Assembly (NCBI GenBank): GCA_902792895.1
Contig: CADBBK010000023.1
Coordinates: 1-63,684, forward strand
Source of the DNA: an uncultured Bacteroidales bacterium
GTDB lineage: Bacteria > Bacteroidota > Bacteroidia > Bacteroidales > Muribaculaceae
Reading direction: 5' to 3'
DNA: 63,684 nucleotides
Shown here piece after piece: positions 1-9,083 of the stretch. The translations under genes were made by a program, and so were the position numbers. A model generated the notes under the pieces. That model did no database searches, was not told where the DNA came from, and saw only the letters and a list, made by a program, of their open reading frames with translations. Each line of letters begins with the position of its first letter. Position 1 is the first letter of the stretch.

Positions 1-9
1 TCAATGAAG

Positions 10-42
10 CTGTTAGCTATTAGCCTTTAGCTATTAGCGAGA
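10..42. repeat. half-array of 7-base TTAGCTA-type repeats
   Basis: About four copies of a 7-base unit (TTAGCTA, TTAGCCT, TTAGCTA, TTAGCGA) lie at the left edge of the window. They resemble one arm of the inverted short-repeat arrays seen at 8082-8643 and elsewhere. The other arm, if there is one, would lie outside the window. No gene is visible in this stretch. Confidence 0.6.
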
Positions 43-51
43 GCTAGACAA

Positions 52-99
52 CGCGGGCGGCCCCCACCACGGGAGCCGCCCGTTATTTTATCCCCCCTG
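52..99. repeat. 48-base hairpin repeat, copy 1
   Basis: This 48-base sequence occurs again without a mismatch at 2653-2700. It folds into a stem of CGGGCGGC with GCCGCCCG, followed by TTATTTTAT, so it has the form of an intrinsic terminator on the plus strand. It forms the left border of the minisatellite element that runs to about 450. Confidence 0.85.
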
Positions 100-450
100 G
101 ACCGGCTGGACTCTCTGGACCGGCGCTGGATTCTCTGGACCGGCGCTGGACTCTCTGGACCGGCGCTGGATTCTCTGGACCGGCGCTGTCGCGCCTTTCC
201 TGGACTTTCTGGACCGCCGCTGGCGCGGCTCCCCTGGACAATCTGGACAAGCCGGCTAGCCAGGTCGCCGCCTTTGCGGCGATCGTCCACTCCATCCACT
301 CCATCCACTCCATCCAGTCCATCCAGTTTGTCCAGTCCGTCCAGCATGTCCAGTCCGTCCAGCATGTCCAGTCCGTCCAGTCCGTCCAGCATGTCCAGCC
401 TCTCCAGCCCGTCCAGTTTGTCCAGTCTCTCCAGCGTGTCCAGCCCGTCT
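100..450. repeat. inverted minisatellite element, gene-less copy
   Basis: Two arrays face each other. At about 100-258 there are units of 9 to 10 bases built on TGGAC. At about 284-447 there are 9-base units built on GTCCA, its reverse complement. Between them a 7-bp stem (265-271 with 276-282, loop CTTT) forms the apex. As a single strand the region could fold into one very long hairpin. The same architecture recurs at 3474-3770. The open reading frames across it (Leu-Asp-Gly or Ser-Ser-Pro repeats) are by-products of the period and I do not call them genes. Confidence 0.85.
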
Positions 451-489
451 CACTATTTTTGGTAGAATTGGAAAAAAAAGCAAATTTTC

Positions 490-520
490 TTTGTCAGAAT
501 AAAAAAATGCAGTACCTTTG
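490..520 (+). promoter_or_regulatory. Bacteroidota promoter TTTG-N19-TACCTTTG
   Basis: TTTG at 490-493 and TACCTTTG at 513-520 are separated by 19 bases, the standard spacing of the primary sigma factor promoter in this phylum. Transcription should begin near 526. The first substantial gene starts at 817, which leaves a leader of almost 300 bases or an unrecognised small transcript. Confidence 0.65.
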
Positions 521-816
521 CCAAACAAGATGAACCAACTAGCATGCTTTCATAGGAACCTAGATTAAGTCAGGAGATGAAAAATGAGTTCTATAGGCAG
601 GATTTGTCGACAGTTGGGTGGGCCGATGAGCATTCGGTGCCACGCCAGCGACGCGATACGATATAGACTTTACCTTATATATTAATAATGTATTACCATG
701 GCATGAAGTTATTCCGAAACTCTTTTGAAAAACCAGCATGATTTGACCCCTTGAATGTTTGAGAGAAATTTTTGTTTTTATTCACTTTATAATTATTAAT
801 TTAAATTAATTCATTT
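521..816 (+). other. long untranslated leader or small-transcript region
   Basis: No recognised gene lies here. The stretch downstream of the 490-520 promoter contains a possible 29-codon frame at 577-666 starting after GGAG and a 12-codon frame at 531; neither resembles anything I know. The last 40 bases before 817 are almost purely A and T, a leader type often found ahead of strongly expressed Bacteroidota genes. It could be a long 5' leader or a small RNA. Confidence 0.35.
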
Positions 817-2796
817 ATGAAGAAATTTTTATTTACTTTAGCTGCTGCTTTGATGGCAAGCACCATGTTTGCTACCGTAGTAGTTCCCGCTGAGGGCGCT
901 GCTGGCAGAATGTACATGTACTTCAACGACGTGAACCTTACCGAGAACAAGGGTGGTACGGTTGTCCTCGACCTGATGTGCCACTTTGAGGACTACATGA
1001 GCGCATTCCAGCTCGACCTGGGTACCGCTGTTCAGAATGGTGACAGCTACGACTTCACGCTCAACACGCTCCCCGGCGGCCTGACTGTTAAGACCGTTGG
1101 TAAGGGTGATTATTGGGCTGTTCCTTACACCGACGACGGCGGTGAAGAGGGAACTGTAAGCGTTTCGGTTCAGAAAGGTCAGAACAACACCCGTGTTATC
1201 GGTGCCCTGATGGAAGGTAACTACTGGGATCCCGATAATGACGGCGAGTATACGCTTCAGGGTGTAGCCAAGTGGGCTCCCGTTGAGAGCGCTGTATTGT
1301 TGAAATTCACCTTCAACGTTCCCGCTGACTATGCAGGTGGCCTCGTATGCTGCTACCTGGCTCCCACCAGTGGTGCTGACAACAACCCCGAGGTTAACGT
1401 TTGCTCCAAGACCGACAAGAACTACACCGTAGCTAACTTCTCGGTTGACCAGGAGATCGTTACTCCCGATGCTCCCACCATCACTTTCTCGGGTGAGGAG
1501 ACCACCACGATGACCGTTACCGTTACCGCTGCTGAGGGTTGCACCCTGATCGTTAACGGTGAGGCTCAGGAGAACCCCTACACCTACACTGTTGACCGTG
1601 CTGACGTTTACACCGCTGGTACCGTTGAGGTAACTGCTTATGCCGTTCTGAATGGTGTTGAGAGTGCTCCGGCTACCGCTAGCAAGGACTTCGTCGTTCA
1701 AGATCTGCCCGTTGCTGAGAAGCCCGCTATCCAGTTCGTTGAGACCAAGAACGATGACAACGAGGTAACTGAGGTTGAGGTTGTTGTAACCAACGCTACC
1801 AACTACACCATTACTGTTGACGGTGAACCCCTCCGTGGCGAGAAGATCCAGGCCAGCACTGAGGCCGCTAAGGCTATCCACGTTTATGCCGAGAACGATC
1901 CTGGCTATCCCTACGTAAAGAACACCAACGAGGCTGACTACACCCTGAACAAGCTGATGGAGACCACCGAGAAGCCCGTGATCAGCAGCTCCAACGACGA
2001 TGCTACCCAGCAGACCACCATCACCGCTACCGGTAATGGCCACATCTGCCTGTACAATGACGACGTACTGGTAGCTGAGGGCGACGGCGTTGCTACTTGG
2101 ACTGTTCCTTACAGCGATGATCCCGAGGGTGAGGAGTATGGCATGTCCGCTACCGCTCAGGAAGAGGGCAAGAAGGTCAGCGAGCCCGCTCTGGCTACCA
2201 TCGAGGTTCCTGGCAAGACCACCACTCCCGTTGATCCCACCGTTGCTACTCAGGCTCCCGACGGCGCTTATGCAGTAACTCCCGGTCAGCACGAGGTAGT
2301 TGTTACCATCACCCCGGCTAACGAGAACCAGACCGTTTGGTACCGTGTAATCTTCACCGACGCTGACGGTAACGTAACCACCAGCGACTGGATGGAGTAC
2401 ACCGATGCATTTAATGAGACCGTTGATGGCCACTATCGCATTGAGTTCTACGCAACTGAGGAAGGCTTCTTGCCCAGCTCGACTGGCGTTGTTGAGTTCT
2501 ATGTAACTCCCACCACCGGTATCGACGAGATCGCTAACGGCAAGACCGTTGCTGGCGTACGCTACTTCAACATGGCTGGTCAGGAGATGCAGGAGGCCAA
2601 CGGTATGACCATCGTTGTTACCACCTACACCGACGGCACCACCAGCGCTGTTCGCGGGCGGCCCCCACCACGGGAGCCGCCCGTTATTTTATCCCCCCTG
2701 TCCAGTTTCTCCAGTTTTTTAGTCGTTTTTTTGTCGGGCAGGGGATTAATGTATATTTTTGTGAGATGGTTTTTAAATGGTTTTAATCATGGATGA
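817..2796 (+). CDS. secreted cohesin-like, Ig-repeat protein with a displaced C-terminus
   Basis: The 659-residue product begins with a signal peptide (about 1-19). Residues of about 33-205 resemble a cohesin-type beta-sandwich of the kind found in Bacteroidota surface proteins (pattern YMSAFQLDLG). Several Ig-like or chitobiase-C-like beta modules follow (about 210-560). Residues of about 565-612 match the conserved C-terminal module of secreted Bacteroidales proteins (NMAGQEM, IVVTTYTDGTTSAV), which normally ends within a few residues after SAV. Instead, codon 613 begins exactly at the 48-base hairpin repeat (2653), and 47 foreign, partly hydrophobic residues follow. Codon use (GCT, GTT, ACC, AAC) differs from its neighbours and suggests very high expression. 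Cohesin identity is inferred by eye; Ig-like adhesin is the alternative. Confidence 0.75.
   Translation: MKKFLFTLAAALMASTMFATVVVPAEGAAGRMYMYFNDVNLTENKGGTVVLDLMCHFEDYMSAFQLDLGTAVQNGDSYDFTLNTLPGGLTVKTVGKGDYWAVPYTDDGGEEGTVSVSVQKGQNNTRVIGALMEGNYWDPDNDGEYTLQGVAKWAPVESAVLLKFTFNVPADYAGGLVCCYLAPTSGADNNPEVNVCSKTDKNYTVANFSVDQEIVTPDAPTITFSGEETTTMTVTVTAAEGCTLIVNGEAQENPYTYTVDRADVYTAGTVEVTAYAVLNGVESAPATASKDFVVQDLPVAEKPAIQFVETKNDDNEVTEVEVVVTNATNYTITVDGEPLRGEKIQASTEAAKAIHVYAENDPGYPYVKNTNEADYTLNKLMETTEKPVISSSNDDATQQTTITATGNGHICLYNDDVLVAEGDGVATWTVPYSDDPEGEEYGMSATAQEEGKKVSEPALATIEVPGKTTTPVDPTVATQAPDGAYAVTPGQHEVVVTITPANENQTVWYRVIFTDADGNVTTSDWMEYTDAFNETVDGHYRIEFYATEEGFLPSSTGVVEFYVTPTTGIDEIANGKTVAGVRYFNMAGQEMQEANGMTIVVTTYTDGTTSAVRGRPPPREPPVILSPLSSFSSFLVVFLSGRGLMYIFVRWFLNGFNHG
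2653..2700. repeat. 48-base hairpin repeat, copy 2, inside the 3' end of a CDS
   Basis: This is identical to 52-99. Here it begins in codon 613 of the preceding secreted-protein gene and continues into a short GTCCA-type stretch (2701-2716). It marks the left border of a second element that carries a four-helix-bundle gene. Confidence 0.85.
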
Positions 2797-3484
2797 TGAC
2801 AAGAGAAGTCCCAGACACTATGAGGATGGCACGGCGAGTGCATTGCGTCAAGGCACTGATTATCGCAAATTACGCTTCTACCATCGCAGCGACGTGTTAT
2901 ACCAGTTGACGCAGCTCTTCTGCAAGCGTTATTTCAAGAAATGGGGCGACCGCACCGTTGACCAGATGGTCCAAGCCGCCCGCAGCACCAAGCAGAACAT
3001 CGTTGAGGGGAGCATTGACGGCCGCACGTCGATGGAGAGCGAGATCAAGCTCCTGGGCATCGCCCGTGGTAGCAATGGCGAACTGCTCGAGGACTACCAT
3101 GATTACCTGAAGTGCATGGGACTGTCGCCATGGCAGCAGGACTATCCCCGTTATCAGCCGATGTTGGATTTCTGCCGGGGGCATTACGAGTATCAGGATT
3201 TTCAAGAACTACTGCCCAAGATGAATGGTGAGGAATTGGCCAATATGGCCATCTGCCTGTGTCATCAGGTGGATTCGGCGCTGGAGAAGTATATCGAGAG
3301 AAAAGACCGGGAATTCACTACCGAGGGTGGCATCCGGGAACGGATGACCGCAGCCCGCTTGAACCAGCGCGAGTCGCAGCGGCAGATCATTGACCGTCAA
3401 GCGCAAGAGATTGCTGCCCTCAAACAAGAAATTGCCTGCCTGAAAAAGAAACTGGACGACCTGGAACAGCTGGACCGCCGCTGA
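2777..3484 (+). CDS. four helix bundle suffix domain protein
   Basis: The product has 235 residues (231 if the ATG at 2789 is used). Residues of about 28-105 carry the four-helix-bundle core related to 23S rRNA intervening-sequence proteins and Avd (motifs GDRTVDQMVQAARSTKQNI and VEGS). A long extension of the 'suffix' type follows and ends in a coiled coil (about 205-232). The start overlaps the extended tail of the upstream gene by 20 bases. The last codons (QLDRR, stop) lie within a TGGAC-array unit that is nearly the same as one in the gene-less element near 210-237; there the stop TGA reads TGG. The gene is therefore embedded in the repeat element. Its molecular function is unknown; nucleic-acid binding is known for Avd relatives. 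Confidence 0.85.
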   Translation: MVLIMDDDKRSPRHYEDGTASALRQGTDYRKLRFYHRSDVLYQLTQLFCKRYFKKWGDRTVDQMVQAARSTKQNIVEGSIDGRTSMESEIKLLGIARGSNGELLEDYHDYLKCMGLSPWQQDYPRYQPMLDFCRGHYEYQDFQELLPKMNGEELANMAICLCHQVDSALEKYIERKDREFTTEGGIRERMTAARLNQRESQRQIIDRQAQEIAALKQEIACLKKKLDDLEQLDRR

Positions 3485-3776
3485 CGCAGCTCCCCTGGAC
3501 GGACAGGACTGGCTGGACCGGCTGGACTATCTGGACTGGCTGGACTATCTGGACTATCTGGACTATCTGGACTATCTGGACCGGCGCTGGCGCGCCTTTC
3601 CTGGACTGGCTGGATGATCTGGACTGGCTAGATTGCTGGCTTGCCGCCTTTGCGGCAATCGTCCAGTCCATCCAGTTTATCCAGTCCATCCAGTCCATCC
3701 AGTCCATCCAGTCTATCCAGTCTATCCAGTCTATCCAGTCCATCCAGTCTATCCAGTCCATCCAGTTTCTCCGGGC
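3466..3776. repeat. inverted minisatellite element adjoining a four-helix-bundle gene
   Basis: TGGAC-type units (about 3474-3632) and GTCCA-type units (about 3660-3770) flank an apex hairpin at 3641-3658 (TTGCCGC, loop CTTT, GCGGCAA). Compared with the copy at 265-282, the second pair of the stem is T-A instead of C-G, a compensatory change that keeps the pairing. The element ends just upstream of the pyrG promoter. Confidence 0.85.
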
Positions 3777-3791
3777 AATCCAGGGGGGTGA

Positions 3792-5453
<1,662 letters not shown>

Positions 5454-5456
5454 TTG

Positions 5457-5981
5457 AGTTGTAAGTTTTTAGTTGTAAGTTTTTAGTAATAATACTATCG
5501 CCTAGAAACCTACATCAAGAAACTTGCAAAATGAACAGAACAACTGACAAACAACCACCAACTAATAATGAAATCAAGCGATTTTAGAGAGTTGAAAGTC
5601 TGGCAAAAAGCAATGGACCTGACGGTTGAGATATACTCAATCGTCAAGCTGTTGCCTCGGGAGGAGATGTTCGCCTTGTCCGACCAAATGCGCAGGGCTG
5701 CTGTGTCTATTCCCTCCAATATCGCTGAAGGGCAGGGACGTGACACAATGAAGGAATTTATCAGATTTCTTTCTGTCGCTCGAGGGTCACTCCGTGAATT
5801 GTCCACCCAGTTGGAAATCTGCGAGCGGGTTCATTACTTGACCCAATCGCAGACAACAAACGCTAATCAGATGATTGAAGAAATCGACAAAATGCTTAAT
5901 GCCCTCTCAAAATCGCTCATCCCGTTTTAAGTTAGAGGCAATGGTAATCTTACTTAAAACTTACAACTTAAAACTTACAAC
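5457..5981. mobile_element. putative four-helix-bundle element with inverted AGTTGTAAGTTTTT arrays
   Basis: Two copies of a 14-base unit, AGTTGTAAGTTTTT, lie at 5457-5486, and two inverted copies (AAAACTTACAACTT type) lie at 5953-5981. They bracket a single gene at 5568-5930. The left arm begins within a few bases of the pyrG stop codon and the right arm ends just before yidC. Gene-less sequence with a similar left arm, including the shared stretch CTATCGCC, occurs at 42189-42300. Mobility is inferred from layout; no transposase or target duplication is evident. Confidence 0.55.
5568..5930 (+). CDS. four helix bundle protein (S23/IVP family)
   Basis: A 120-residue protein of the four-helix-bundle family first described from open reading frames in 23S rRNA intervening sequences and related to Avd of diversity-generating retroelements. 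Conserved features include ELKVWQKA near the start, LSDQMRRA, the family signature PSNIAEG, and ELSTQLEI. It is roughly two thirds identical by eye to the protein at 8126-8500, and both begin at similar DNA (GAAATCAAG). It lies between pyrG and yidC in the same direction and is enclosed by inverted short-repeat arrays. The family is thought to form pentamers that bind nucleic acid; the role here is unknown. Confidence 0.9.
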   Translation: MKSSDFRELKVWQKAMDLTVEIYSIVKLLPREEMFALSDQMRRAAVSIPSNIAEGQGRDTMKEFIRFLSVARGSLRELSTQLEICERVHYLTQSQTTNANQMIEEIDKMLNALSKSLIPF

Positions 5982-5992
5982 TAAATAAATAT

Positions 5993-8071
5993 ATGGATAA
6001 AAACACTTTGATTGGATTGTTGTTGATGGGTCTCGTGATCGTCGGCTTTTACTGGCTCAATAAGCCTAGCGAAGCTGAGCTCGCCGAGCATCAACGGCAA
6101 TTGGACTCCATCGCCGCGGCACAGCAGACACAACAGCGCCGCGACATCGCTGCCGGCGACGTCGACACTCTCAGCGTCGACGAGCTGGCCCACCTGCAGA
6201 GCGTGCTCGAGAACATGCCTGCCGGCAATGCTGTGATTAACAACGAGGGCGTCGTGCTCGCCATGCGCGACGGACAGGTGTCGGGAACCGTCACCGTGGG
6301 TGACACCACCGTGACGTGGGACGAGGTGTCGGCACACACCAGTGCCAACCCCGCCGTACACAACCTGGCTGTACAGGCCGTGCAACGCGCACTGGATGTG
6401 TATGCCAAGAACGGCTCCTTCGCCGCCTCGCTCACGGGAACGGAGCAGCTGGTGGCGCTCGAGAACGACTCGCTCAAGGTCGAGTTGAGCACCAAGGGCG
6501 GTATCATCGCCCGCGCCACGCTCAAGGGCTACAAGACCTGGAAGGCGCCGCAACTGGTGCTGTTTGACAAGGGTGACAACGACTATAGCTTCACCCTGAG
6601 TAACAACACACAGCGCTTCGAGACCAAGAACTTCTACTTTGAGCCCCAGAAGCTCAATGACAGCACCGTGCTGATGAACCTGCAGCTCGAGGGTGGTGCC
6701 CAGTGGGGCTTGAAGTACACCCTCATCCCCGGTAGCTACATGGTGCGCATGGAGATGGTGCAGAAGGGCATGACCAGCATCATCCCGCTGAACATCAACC
6801 TAGTGGACCTCGACTGGCATCAGAAGATCTCGCGCCATGAGTTCGGCAAGACCTTCGAGGAGCGCAACAGCGGTATCTACTATAAGTTCTCGGGCAAGGA
6901 TGGCGAGGTGAAGTATACCAAGGAGAGCGGCAACGACGAGAAGGAGGTTCAGGACAAGCTCAAGTGGGTGAGTGCCAAGAACCAGTTCTTCTCGACCGTG
7001 CTCATCACCGACAGCATCTTCTCCAGCGCCAAGATGACCAGCAACGACACCCAGGACACGCCCGACTACGAGAACTACCTCAAGGATGTGAACATCCACA
7101 CCATGGTGCCCTACTCGAGCGATAAGCCCGTGCCCGCGTCTTTCTACTTCTATCTGGGCCCGAACAGGTACCACATGCTGTCGTCCTATGACAAGTACTC
7201 CCCCAAGGAGGACCTGAAGCTCACCCATCTCATCCCTCTGGGCTGGAAACTGTTCCGATGGATCAACACGGGCGTGATTATTCCCGTGTTTGACTGGCTG
7301 GGTAAGTTCATGACCAACTACGGTCTTATTATCCTGGTGCTCACCATCATCATCAAGATCGTGCTGTCGCCGCTGACCTACAAGAGCTACATCTCGCAGG
7401 CCAAGATGCGTATCCTCGCACCTGACATCGCTGCAATCAACGAGAAGTACCCCAATCAGGAGGACGCCCTCAAGAAGCAGCAGAAGACGATGGAACTCTA
7501 TCGCCAGGCCGGCGCCAACCCGATGGGTGGCTGTCTGCCCATGTTGCTGCAGATGCCCATCCTCATCGCGATGTTCACCTTCTTCCCCTCGTGCATCGAG
7601 CTGCGAGGACAGTCGTTCCTTTGGGCCAATGACCTGAGTGCCCCCGATAAGATCATCCAGTGGGGTACCCACATCCCCATCATTTCCAGCCTGTTCGGTA
7701 ACCACGTGAGCCTCTTCTGCTTGCTGATGACCGTTACCAACATCCTCTACACCTGGATGACCACCAAGTCACAGCCCTCGTCGCAGTCGATGCCGGGCAT
7801 GAAGTGGATGATGTACTTGATGCCGCTGATGTTCCTGTTCTTCTTCAACAACTACGCATCAGGTCTGAGCTACTACTACTTCATCTCACTGCTCATCACC
7901 ATCCTGCAGACCTACAGCTGCCGCTTCTTCATCACCGAGGACAAGGTGCGTGCCACCATGGCCGCCAATGCCGCCAAGCCCAAGAAGAAATCCAAGTGGG
8001 CCCAGCGTCTCGAGGAAGCCCAGAAGATGCAGCAACAGCAGCAGCGTGCCAACGCCAAGCGCCGTCGTTGA
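5993..8071 (+). CDS. yidC: membrane protein insertase YidC
   Basis: YidC inserts and folds inner-membrane proteins, alone or with SecYEG. The 692-residue product has an N-terminal membrane anchor (about 5-21), a long periplasmic beta domain (about 22-410) typical of Gram-negative forms, and the conserved core of transmembrane segments from about 430 (GKFMTNYGLIILVLTIII) through 640. The C-terminal tail is rich in Lys, Arg and Gln, as expected for a ribosome-contacting end. The start lies 12 bases after the right repeat arm of the four-helix element. pyrG and yidC may therefore have been neighbours before the insertion. Confidence 0.97.
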   Translation: MDKNTLIGLLLMGLVIVGFYWLNKPSEAELAEHQRQLDSIAAAQQTQQRRDIAAGDVDTLSVDELAHLQSVLENMPAGNAVINNEGVVLAMRDGQVSGTVTVGDTTVTWDEVSAHTSANPAVHNLAVQAVQRALDVYAKNGSFAASLTGTEQLVALENDSLKVELSTKGGIIARATLKGYKTWKAPQLVLFDKGDNDYSFTLSNNTQRFETKNFYFEPQKLNDSTVLMNLQLEGGAQWGLKYTLIPGSYMVRMEMVQKGMTSIIPLNINLVDLDWHQKISRHEFGKTFEERNSGIYYKFSGKDGEVKYTKESGNDEKEVQDKLKWVSAKNQFFSTVLITDSIFSSAKMTSNDTQDTPDYENYLKDVNIHTMVPYSSDKPVPASFYFYLGPNRYHMLSSYDKYSPKEDLKLTHLIPLGWKLFRWINTGVIIPVFDWLGKFMTNYGLIILVLTIIIKIVLSPLTYKSYISQAKMRILAPDIAAINEKYPNQEDALKKQQKTMELYRQAGANPMGGCLPMLLQMPILIAMFTFFPSCIELRGQSFLWANDLSAPDKIIQWGTHIPIISSLFGNHVSLFCLLMTVTNILYTWMTTKSQPSSQSMPGMKWMMYLMPLMFLFFFNNYASGLSYYYFISLLITILQTYSCRFFITEDKVRATMAANAAKPKKKSKWAQRLEEAQKMQQQQQRANAKRRR

Positions 8072-8125
8072 TTTATTATCCTTTAGGTTTTAGGTATTAG
8101 GCTTTAGGCTTTAGGTTTTGACAAT

Positions 8126-8500
8126 ATGGTGAAATCAAGTGATTATCAGGAATTAAAGGTATGGCAGAAAGCTGTTGACTTGACAACTGAAATTTATGAG
8201 TTGGTCAAGCTGCTGCCAGCCGAGGAACAATATGCTTTATCTGACCAAATGCGTAGAGCTGTTGTTTCTGTTCCGTCTAATATTGCTGAAGGTCGAGGCC
8301 GTGGAACAAATAAGGAATTCGTACGATATCTGTTGATGTCAAGAGGCTCTTTGTGGGAACTCTCAACACAACTTGTGATTTGCGAGAAACTGCAATACTT
8401 AAAACAAGATCAAATGCATGATGCGAGGCAATTGATAGTGGAAATAAGCAAGATGATCAATGCTTTAGCTAAATCGTTCAGTAATGATGAAAAAGATTGA
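8126..8500 (+). CDS. four helix bundle protein (S23/IVP family)
   Basis: A 124-residue relative of the 5568-5930 product, with ELKVWQKA, LSDQMRRA, PSNIAEG and ELSTQL conserved at the same positions. It starts seven bases after the left repeat array. A GTG one codon later is an alternative start. Both paralogues follow essential genes in the same direction, so they could be expressed by read-through. Differences are concentrated in the last helix. Function is unknown beyond the family link to nucleic-acid binding. Confidence 0.9.
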   Translation: MVKSSDYQELKVWQKAVDLTTEIYELVKLLPAEEQYALSDQMRRAVVSVPSNIAEGRGRGTNKEFVRYLLMSRGSLWELSTQLVICEKLQYLKQDQMHDARQLIVEISKMINALAKSFSNDEKD

Positions 8501-8610
8501 ATTTGGAAAAATGCATTGTGATTTGGACGATGGATGCAACTTTTTGATGTAACGGAGTGTCTAATGATAAAATATGTTTAATTGCTCAGGGTCGAAGCTG
8601 CGGTGTCATC
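8501..8610 (+). other. untranslated 3' part of the four-helix element
   Basis: About 110 bases separate the four-helix stop codon from the right repeat arm. I see no gene in them. They could be structural RNA of the element, or remnant sequence. Confidence 0.3.
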
Positions 8611-8649
8611 ACCTAAAGCCTAAAACCTAAAGCCTAAAACCTATCTATT

Positions 8650-9069
8650 ATGTACATTCATCATTGTCCCGAGTGCGGGAAGCAGTATAGCACTCAAGAG
8701 AAAGTTAATCGTGTGAAGTGCCCCTATTGCGGAGCCGAGACCAACGTGTCCTATTCCGACCAGCAGCAGTTCAGCGGGCAACCGCTGTCGGGCATCGATA
8801 GTGTGTTCTTCAATGGACCGTCGGGCAAGAGCCGCGGTGTGGCTGCTATCCTGGCCTTGTTCGCTGGCGCCTTTGGCCTGCACTATTTCTATATCGGCAA
8901 GACCAACGCAGGTATTCTGTTCCTGGCGATATGCCTCCTGTCGTGCTTCTTCTTAGGCATTGTTACCCAAATCGTTTCCTTCATCCAGGGTATTCTGTTC
9001 CTGGTCAGCTCTCAAGATGAGTTTGAGAGCCGCTGGGTGAACTCGCCCAGCAGTGTGCCCTTGTTCTAA
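8650..9069 (+). CDS. TM2 domain protein with N-terminal zinc ribbon
   Basis: A 139-residue protein. Residues of about 5-27 form a zinc ribbon with two CxxC pairs (CPEC and CPYC). Residues of about 58-120 form a TM2 domain, with two hydrophobic segments and the motif GLHYFYIGKTNAGI. Proteins of this type are common in Bacteroidota and have no firm function. It begins seven bases after the right arm of the repeat element. It is followed closely by the GH25 gene and may share a transcript with it. Confidence 0.85.
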   Translation: MYIHHCPECGKQYSTQEKVNRVKCPYCGAETNVSYSDQQQFSGQPLSGIDSVFFNGPSGKSRGVAAILALFAGAFGLHYFYIGKTNAGILFLAICLLSCFFLGIVTQIVSFIQGILFLVSSQDEFESRWVNSPSSVPLF

Positions 9070-9083
9070 CACCCTGACTGCCT

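Larger units (their letters stand above)
8082..8643. mobile_element. putative four-helix-bundle element with inverted TTTAGGT/C arrays
   Basis: Five units of seven bases (TTTAGGT, ATTAGGC, TTTAGGC type) lie at 8082-8119, just after the yidC stop. The inverted form (CCTAAAGCCTAAAACC, repeated) lies at 8611-8643, just before the next gene. A single four-helix-bundle gene (8126-8500) and about 110 bases of untranslated sequence lie between them. The layout is the same as at 5457-5981, but the repeat unit is different. Confidence 0.55.

Noticed and set aside
284-447. CRISPR array
   Set aside because: The units are only nine bases, contiguous, without unique spacers, and no cas gene is present.
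27-465. Reading frames with Leu-Asp-Gly or Ser-Ser-Pro repeats across the arrays (also 3420-3858)
   Set aside because: They exist in several frames because the repeat period is nine bases, have no start context, and mirror each other on both strands.
838-2433. Long minus-strand frame (531 codons) opposite the cohesin-like gene
   Set aside because: It is an antisense shadow caused by the strong codon bias of the plus-strand gene; the product has no signal or recognisable domain.
5568-8500. 23S rRNA intervening sequence
   Set aside because: The genes lie between pyrG, yidC and a TM2 gene; no rRNA sequence is present.
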